DNA from: Mesorhizobium australicum | GTDB lineage: Bacteria; Pseudomonadota; Alphaproteobacteria; Rhizobiales; Rhizobiaceae | Assembly: GCF_900177325.1 (NCBI RefSeq) | Contig: NZ_FXBL01000003.1 | Coordinates: forward strand, 62,001 to 126,000 | Direction of reading: 5' to 3' | DNA: 64,000 nt | Shown: positions 58,757 through 64,000 of the stretch, in pieces | Layout: every line of letters starts with the position of its first letter | Position numbering within the stretch: the stretch's first letter is position 1 | Position numbers and translations under genes: made by a program | The notes under the pieces: model-generated | Told to the model about the DNA's origin: nothing | The model's database searches: none | The model's input: only the letters and a program-made list of their open reading frames with translations

Positions 58757-61700
58757 ATGCCGCTATCGCCACTCAAGAAAAAGATCGACCAGATTACCGC
58801 CAACGATGCTGGCGAGCCCGACCTTTATAGTTACATTCGTGATCTACTGATTAGACGCACGTTTGGCATCGGCGCTCTGGATGGTCAGGTTGTCATAGAT
58901 TCGAAGCTCAACAATTCTCGTCGTCGCCCTGATCTCGTTGTCTATCGCTCGTCCAACGGCAAGCCGCTGCGTGGGCCGGATTACGCGTTGGCCGTCTTCG
59001 AGATCAAGAAGGATGACGGCGTAGAGGGGAACACGAAAGGGGTCCTACGCGAAAAGCGTTCCTATGTGCAGACCGGAACTTCGTGGTTCTTCTTGATTGA
59101 TCAGCGGGTCGTTACGCGGATCGACGTCACCGATCGGGTAGCCTTGGATGAAGCTCTCTCGTCGAGATCGACCCTTCCAAAAGAGATAGCGACAACCTGG
59201 ACCTGGGCGCAGCTTGCCGATCCTGATTCTTTTGCCGAGTGCTTCGAGGTATTGTCGACCGCGAATCTGGAGTTGGAGGCTGAACTCCAGCGCTTCCGCC
59301 GCAACGAAACACCCTTCAGCGTTCTCGATGCCAGCGGGGACGGCCGCGCACTGTTCGGCGAGACTGTACGGACCGCGGCGGAACTGCTCCGCGAAGCCGT
59401 AGTCGAAATAATTGAAACGAGAGGTATCCCAGACCTCGTCCACGCAAACGAGATACTGAAGCCTATGATCGCGGACTACGGCGCGCCAGTATACGACTGG
59501 GCCGATCCGCAACGGCCGGTCTCTTTCGAATACATGCTCGATCGCAAACTTCGGGATGCGCTAAGTGAAAAGCTTGTCGTCGAATACGAGCGGCGCCGAC
59601 AGGACCTGATGGCGGATCTCGAATCCGTGCTTTATGCCCTTCGCCTCGAGCATGACCTCCTGCAGCAGTATGCAGAACGCCAGGGCGTGGCGAATGCCAG
59701 CCTTCTCAAAGTCGAGAAAGATAGGGATAAGCCTAACGCCAAGCTGCTGGCATCGCTCGCGTACGAGACCGGCTCCCTCATTTTGTCGAGGATGCTGACG
59801 ATCCGATTCTGCGAGGACTATGGGCTATTCAATGTCCGCTACATCTCAAACGGCGGCATCGAGGTGTTTTGGCGGTTTGCCGACCACTTCGACTTGCCTA
59901 TGCAGGAACTCCTCAGACAAACCTACCGCCATGCGCGAGACGTGTTCCGGTCGATCTTTGATGCGAACCTTCTCGACTGGGCTATTCGTCGCGACGATCC
60001 GGTCCTTTCTCGTGCACTCGAGCGGGCCGCATACATCCTTTCGCGCTGGGACTTTCGCACTGTGCGGGGAGATATCTTGTCAGGCGTCTACGATCAGTAT
60101 CTCGACGTCTCACAGCGCCGTCGATTAGGCGAGGTGTATACACGCCCCGAAATAGCGCGCTTCATGTTGGAAGCCGCGGGCTGGAATGGTTCCGATGACG
60201 TGCTTGACCCTGCATGCGGTACGGGCACGTTTCTGGTGGAAGCGCTCGTCCAAAGATTAGATCAGCTCTCTTCCGCCGGAGCGATCAACGTCAGCAATGT
60301 AAGAGAGGTGGTTGGCCATCTCCACGGCTTGGACATCTCGACGTTCTCGATAGCGCTCGCTCAGATTCAGGTCTTTTGGCACCTAATCGATGTCCTTCGC
60401 GGCAAAACCATCGGCGAGACCCGCGAGTTTGCCCGGTCGATCCTCCCTGCGCTGCCCCTGTTCGGCGGATGGTCATCGCTAGATGCAATGGGAGCCACAT
60501 TCGGAGAGGGAGAGCAGGCAGGCAACACAGCCCAGATAGGGATGACGTTCAGAGTTGCCCACGAGGGTCGAACTCATGCACTCGTTCCGGCCGGCTTCGA
60601 GCGCACAGTCCAGCGCGAGTACAATCTGGTGGTCATGAACCCACCTTACATTCGTTCTGAACGCACCGGATCCGCAGACTACGGCTCAGTGTACGAAGAG
60701 GTCGCTTATAAGAACACCGATACTTCTATCTACTTCATCTATCGGGCACTTCGGCAGTGGATGAAGCCAGGCGGCCGCCTCGCATTCATCGTTCCTATCG
60801 GGATGAGTGAGGCAGCCTATGCAGGACCGCTGCGCCGAGTGCTGGAGGGATTTCGCATTAAGCTGGTGGCCGATCTCGAAGGACTCGGCAAGGCAACATT
60901 CCGCGGCGTGAAGCGGCCGACAATAATCATGGTCGTTGAGAAGACGAGCCCATCACCCGATGATGAAGTGGAGATGCTTCAACTCGGGCCGACCGCCTTG
61001 ATCGACGATGTGATCGATTTTTCTAAGGCGACGCGGACCAAAGTGAAGCGTCGGCAGATGGACAGGCTTGCCTATGTGCCAGAGTTTCTTCGCAAGATCG
61101 TCAAGGAAGCCGACAAGAAGTTGCTTGCGGAAGGCGAAGATGTCGAGTTCGAAGTCGATACCGAGAGTGTGTCCGACGCGACCGAACATTTGGACGCTGC
61201 ATCTGAGGATCCTGGCACCAAGATGCCTGCGTGGGTCCAAGCCATGCGATCCAATGAAGACGGTTCCGATGCCATTCTTACCAAGTTTGCAGATGGAGAC
61301 GTGGAAGCGTTATCTGCATTGTCGGACCTTCCCCGCCTAGGCGAGATCGTGCGGGTCCTTTGGGTCAAACGCACCCGAGGCAAGGTAGCGGAAGTTCAGG
61401 ACGATAAGCCGACCAGTGAGGTCTACGCCTTTCGTCCCGAGCTTATGTTCAACTATGGTGTCAAGCTAGGTGGCGCTAGGGCGTTCTCCCAGCTCGGGGA
61501 CACCGACTGCATTGATCTATACAAGGGACAGAATATTTTTCCCCAGGGTCTTCTCGGCGCTCCGCTGGGCAGCTGGTCGCTTACAGCTGGACGCGAGAGC
61601 ACCCGATACATCTACACTTATGCCGACCATCTCTCCTACAAGAATACCTATGCCGTTCGCGAGATTTCCCAGCTGCCAACCGCCGCTCCCGTCCAAGAAG

Positions 61701-62518
61701 GCAATGGCTTCCAAAACACAGCGTACGTTGTCGAACTGATCGAGAACTTCCCCCTCAATAGTTACCTGCTCAGCAGGGTTGTGCAGTTCTACGCTGCGCG
61801 CGTGCTGCGTTCTTCGGTAATCGAGGACTTGGGCTGCCACTGGTACAAACGAACCCTGCCGCTTCTTCCGATACCACCTGATCTGAGCGTTGAACGCCTT
61901 GAGGCTCTACGTGTAACGGGACAAGCAGCGCTCGATGCGGATAGCGACATCGCCAACCTCTATCGTGAGATCGATGCTTTGATCGCCAAGGGCCGTCAGG
62001 AGGATCGCACCGTGAATCGACTGATCGTCGGGGGAGACGCATTGGTAGCAGGCATCGATCTCAACGGTGTCTCCGAAAAACCTGTGCCAGTCCTGCACGT
62101 CCAGGAAGTTGGTGACGAGATCAGAACTTCGGACCTCTTTTTTCGGTTGGTTGTTCCCAACGCCGACCTACGCACTTTTATCGCTTTCAAGCTCGCCAGA
62201 CATGTCGAAGACAACCCCGATGCCGAGCTTGCCAGAGAGGGTGTTCTTGCTGTGGCCGTTCCAACCAACCTCGATGACGTAGTCGCTGCGATACGCTCCC
62301 TAACCTTAGACGATCTCGAGGCGCGCTACATGAACGCGCTCGACGCGCTCGATCGGTTGGTAGCTGAGCAATGCGGCATTTGTGATAGCCATCGAGATCA
62401 CATGATATCAGCGATGATGAGCGATCCCATTCTTTCCAAGATGAGACCAATGCTGGCGCAACGCGGCCTGCGGGTACAGCCATATGCCGATCACAGCGAA
62501 GGCGGGCGATATGAATAG
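58757..62518 (+). CDS. Type IIG-like restriction-modification enzyme (Eco57I class)
   Basis: A 1253-residue protein. An N-terminal nuclease-like part has RRPDLVVYR and, after 20 residues, AVFEIKK, fitting PD-(D/E)xK. A helical spacer follows to residue 450. The N6-adenine methyltransferase core has VLDPACGTGTFLVEAL (motif I) and VVMNPPYIRSE (motif IV). The C-terminal 450 residues are target-recognition-like. One polypeptide would thus both methylate and cut. It starts 153 bases after the membrane-protein gene and may have its own promoter. Confidence 0.87.
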   Translation: MPLSPLKKKIDQITANDAGEPDLYSYIRDLLIRRTFGIGALDGQVVIDSKLNNSRRRPDLVVYRSSNGKPLRGPDYALAVFEIKKDDGVEGNTKGVLREKRSYVQTGTSWFFLIDQRVVTRIDVTDRVALDEALSSRSTLPKEIATTWTWAQLADPDSFAECFEVLSTANLELEAELQRFRRNETPFSVLDASGDGRALFGETVRTAAELLREAVVEIIETRGIPDLVHANEILKPMIADYGAPVYDWADPQRPVSFEYMLDRKLRDALSEKLVVEYERRRQDLMADLESVLYALRLEHDLLQQYAERQGVANASLLKVEKDRDKPNAKLLASLAYETGSLILSRMLTIRFCEDYGLFNVRYISNGGIEVFWRFADHFDLPMQELLRQTYRHARDVFRSIFDANLLDWAIRRDDPVLSRALERAAYILSRWDFRTVRGDILSGVYDQYLDVSQRRRLGEVYTRPEIARFMLEAAGWNGSDDVLDPACGTGTFLVEALVQRLDQLSSAGAINVSNVREVVGHLHGLDISTFSIALAQIQVFWHLIDVLRGKTIGETREFARSILPALPLFGGWSSLDAMGATFGEGEQAGNTAQIGMTFRVAHEGRTHALVPAGFERTVQREYNLVVMNPPYIRSERTGSADYGSVYEEVAYKNTDTSIYFIYRALRQWMKPGGRLAFIVPIGMSEAAYAGPLRRVLEGFRIKLVADLEGLGKATFRGVKRPTIIMVVEKTSPSPDDEVEMLQLGPTALIDDVIDFSKATRTKVKRRQMDRLAYVPEFLRKIVKEADKKLLAEGEDVEFEVDTESVSDATEHLDAASEDPGTKMPAWVQAMRSNEDGSDAILTKFADGDVEALSALSDLPRLGEIVRVLWVKRTRGKVAEVQDDKPTSEVYAFRPELMFNYGVKLGGARAFSQLGDTDCIDLYKGQNIFPQGLLGAPLGSWSLTAGRESTRYIYTYADHLSYKNTYAVREISQLPTAAPVQEGNGFQNTAYVVELIENFPLNSYLLSRVVQFYAARVLRSSVIEDLGCHWYKRTLPLLPIPPDLSVERLEALRVTGQAALDADSDIANLYREIDALIAKGRQEDRTVNRLIVGGDALVAGIDLNGVSEKPVPVLHVQEVGDEIRTSDLFFRLVVPNADLRTFIAFKLARHVEDNPDAELAREGVLAVAVPTNLDDVVAAIRSLTLDDLEARYMNALDALDRLVAEQCGICDSHRDHMISAMMSDPILSKMRPMLAQRGLRVQPYADHSEGGRYE

Positions 62519-62652
62519 GCCGCTCCCGCCAAGCTGGGCTCAGTGACTGACAATGGGACGCAGTGAAATAAGTTGTCGCTGATGCGTGAGGTGTTCACGC
62601 TTCGTGCTTCGCAAGTCGCATAAGATTGCAGAGCGGAACGGCGTGAGACGCG

Positions 62653-62918
62653 ATCTCCCGCGACCTGATCGGCCACCTGCGCGGCGCCGAAATGATTGCC
62701 TCGGGTCCGCGCAGCCCGACGCCCGGCGCGCCCTATACCTTTGTCACGACCAAACAGTTCCTGCTGGAGTTCGGGCTGGATACATTGCGCGACCTGCCGG
62801 ATTTCGAGGCACAAAAGGATGCCGGATTGCTCCCAAGGAAAAGGTACTGGCCGGGGATATCATGCCAGGGTTTGCAGACACCGGAGATGATGGGGCTAGC
62901 GCCATCATGGACGAATAG
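62653..62918 (+). pseudogene. scpB: Decayed C-terminal half of a second scpB
   Basis: Reading from 62653 gives ISRDLIGHLRGAEMIASGP, then PGAPYTFVTTKQFLLEFGL and LRDLPDFEAQKDAGLL, matching ScpB residues from about 140. A one-base loss near 62828 shifts the frame; corrected, the tail reads PKEKVLAGDIMPGFADTGDDGASAIMDE and ends at 62918. The N-terminal half is missing. The 134 bases before it, after the restriction enzyme, hold no gene. Confidence 0.85.
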
Positions 62919-63086
62919 ATGACCCGTGCCAATGCGGAAGGGCCAGCGATTTCACGCTCGCTGAATTGGGGGAGCGCAAGCCCTGCCTGAAGCGCGCCTC
63001 ATCGCAGGAAATGATGCAAGCCACGGTCAGGTGTTGCTCAGAAATGGAGCTTGGACATTGTCGAGTGCGCAGGTGGCGGGCTCCGT

Positions 63087-63454
63087 TTAGATGCCGAGCT
63101 GCGTCTCTCGAAACAACGCTGGCGTGACGCCGAACCGACGCCGGAATGCCTCGGTCAAGCGAACGGGAGGCGTCAGGCCGACCTGGGCGGCGACCGACTT
63201 GAGTGGAGCTCCTCGTGACAGAAGCATGCGGGCTGCATCGAGTCGGGCCGACTCGATGAAGCGGGCCGGTGTCTCGCCAGTCGCGGCAAGGAATTTGCGG
63301 TAAAAGCTCCGCTCGCTGAGGCCAGCCCGAGCCGCAAGGCTCGGGACGTCCAGCGGATGATCCAGTTTGGTCTGCATCCATGCAATCAATTCGGCAAACG
63401 GCCTGTCGGCTTTTGCGTAAGCCTTCGGTGAGGGCCGCGACGCAGCCGTGATCT
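63087..63454 (-). pseudogene. Truncated AraC/GlxA-family regulator
   Basis: A minus-strand frame carries an AraC-type double helix-turn-helix: ELIAWMQTKLDHPLDVPSLAARAGLSERSFYRKFLAATGETPARFIESARLDAARMLL, then AAQVGLTPPVRLTEAFRRRFGVTPALFRE. The sensor (DJ-1/PfpI-like) domain that GlxA-type regulators have is absent. The frame runs up to the stop of the neighbouring gene, indicating truncation by insertion or rearrangement. Translation could start at 63389, giving about 100 residues. Confidence 0.75.
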
Positions 63455-64000
63455 TCAGCCCGTTTGCCTGCGGTTCTTCTCGAAGCCAGCCTTTCCGAGA
63501 GCGCGGCGTCTGGCGAGCTTTCCGATCCGGGCTCGGACTTCGCCATCATCGACTTGAGCGCGGTCGAACGGACGGCCGTGCCAGCGCTTCAGTTCGCGAT
63601 GCTGCTCGTGTTTGGGGTCGGCGATGGCGTCGAGGAACAATTCGAAGCCGGGGATGCCGCCGACATCTTCGGGTGGGCCGCGGCCGGCACCGCCGATGTA
63701 GCTGGGATACTCGACAGTGGGATCGGCGTCGGCGATTGCCTCAATGGTAATCGTGTGCCGCCAGTCGTCACCGAAGTCGTAGGTGTAGGCCAGTTGCGTG
63801 ATGCCGCGATCGACCAGCGTGCCGAGCCGCATCGTCTTCGCCGAGTAGGTTCTGTCGCGCAAGCTATCCCATTCGGGATCGGGGATGGCGTAGCGCTTTC
63901 CGTCGGCGCGGAACTCGAACAGATGATAGTCGTCGAACGGCATGGCTGCCTGGATTACGTCATGCAAGGCCTTGAGCGTTGCCGTCAGCGGCACCTCGAC
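63455..64000 (-). CDS. pRiA4b ORF-3-like family protein (partial)
   Basis: The C-terminal part of a plasmid pRiA4b ORF-3-like protein; the start lies beyond the window edge. Visible segments are LKALHDVIQAAMPFDDYHLFEF, LAYTYDFGDDWRHTI and YIGGAGRGPPEDVGGIPGFELFLDAI, which are typical of the family. These proteins are often passengers of IS or tnp loci on rhizobial plasmids and have no established function. Only about 180 residues are seen. Confidence 0.87.
   Translation of the reverse strand, partial: VEVPLTATLKALHDVIQAAMPFDDYHLFEFRADGKRYAIPDPEWDSLRDRTYSAKTMRLGTLVDRGITQLAYTYDFGDDWRHTITIEAIADADPTVEYPSYIGGAGRGPPEDVGGIPGFELFLDAIADPKHEQHRELKRWHGRPFDRAQVDDGEVRARIGKLARRRALGKAGFEKNRRQTG

Overview
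The window looks like an accessory replicon (plasmid or chromid) of an alphaproteobacterium of the order Hyphomicrobiales, the Rhizobium/Mesorhizobium/Agrobacterium sphere. The evidence is a complete repABC cassette with two perfect parS palindromes and an antisense RNA between repB and repC, a VirB/VirD4 conjugation system with VirC1/VirC2-like relaxosome genes, a decayed Ti-type trbB, DUF736, DUF1403 and ScpB plasmid genes, and high GC with rhizobial codon use. No tRNA, rRNA or CRISPR array was seen.

Layout. 0-5.3 kb: small plasmid genes (two SLOG-fold proteins, DUF736, a WGR protein, an XRE regulator) around a large nested palindrome. 5.4-9.9 kb: DNA-transfer region with virC1/virC2-like genes, an oriT candidate carrying a T-border-like nick core, mobC and a large relaxase. 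10.2-15 kb: two toxin-antitoxin pairs flanking an ISNCY element that is itself hit by an IS630-family element. 15.1-27.9 kb: one tightly overlapping minus-strand operon running virB1, B2, B3, B4, a second transglycosylase, B5, B7, B6, B8, B9, B10, B11, virD4. 28-34 kb: divergent plus-strand accessory block with three SNase-like secreted proteins, a Cys-rich secreted protein and a signalling cluster (response regulator, FkbM-type methyltransferase, molybdopterin-fold periplasmic protein, histidine kinase). 34.1-38.9 kb: trbB remnant and repABC. 38.9-47.5 kb: serine recombinase, a three-gene Xre/RES operon with an unrecognised first gene, a tyrosine recombinase and a tniA-tniB-tniQ transposition module followed by binding-site-like repeats. 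47.8-49.4 kb: DUF1403-ScpB pair. 49.5-62.5 kb: a probable defence island with a second Xre/RES pair, a damaged CoiA-like gene, an exonuclease I homologue, ImmA/IrrE peptidase and XRE regulator, divergent from an operon of a ComEC-type metallo-beta-lactamase, an E2-E1-JAB fusion and a four-helix membrane protein, then a type IIG-like restriction-modification enzyme. A decayed scpB tail lies beyond the island. The window ends in a truncated AraC gene and a partial pRiA4b ORF-3-like gene.

How it works together. RepABC replicates and partitions the replicon. MobC, the relaxase and the VirC-like proteins would process oriT, VirD4 would hand the DNA to the VirB channel, and the toxin-antitoxin pairs favour retention. 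The most notable candidate system is the MBL / E2-E1-JAB / membrane-protein operon at 54.4-58.6 kb. It has intact ubiquitin-conjugation and deconjugation residues but no recognisable CD-NTase or ubiquitin-like protein beside it.
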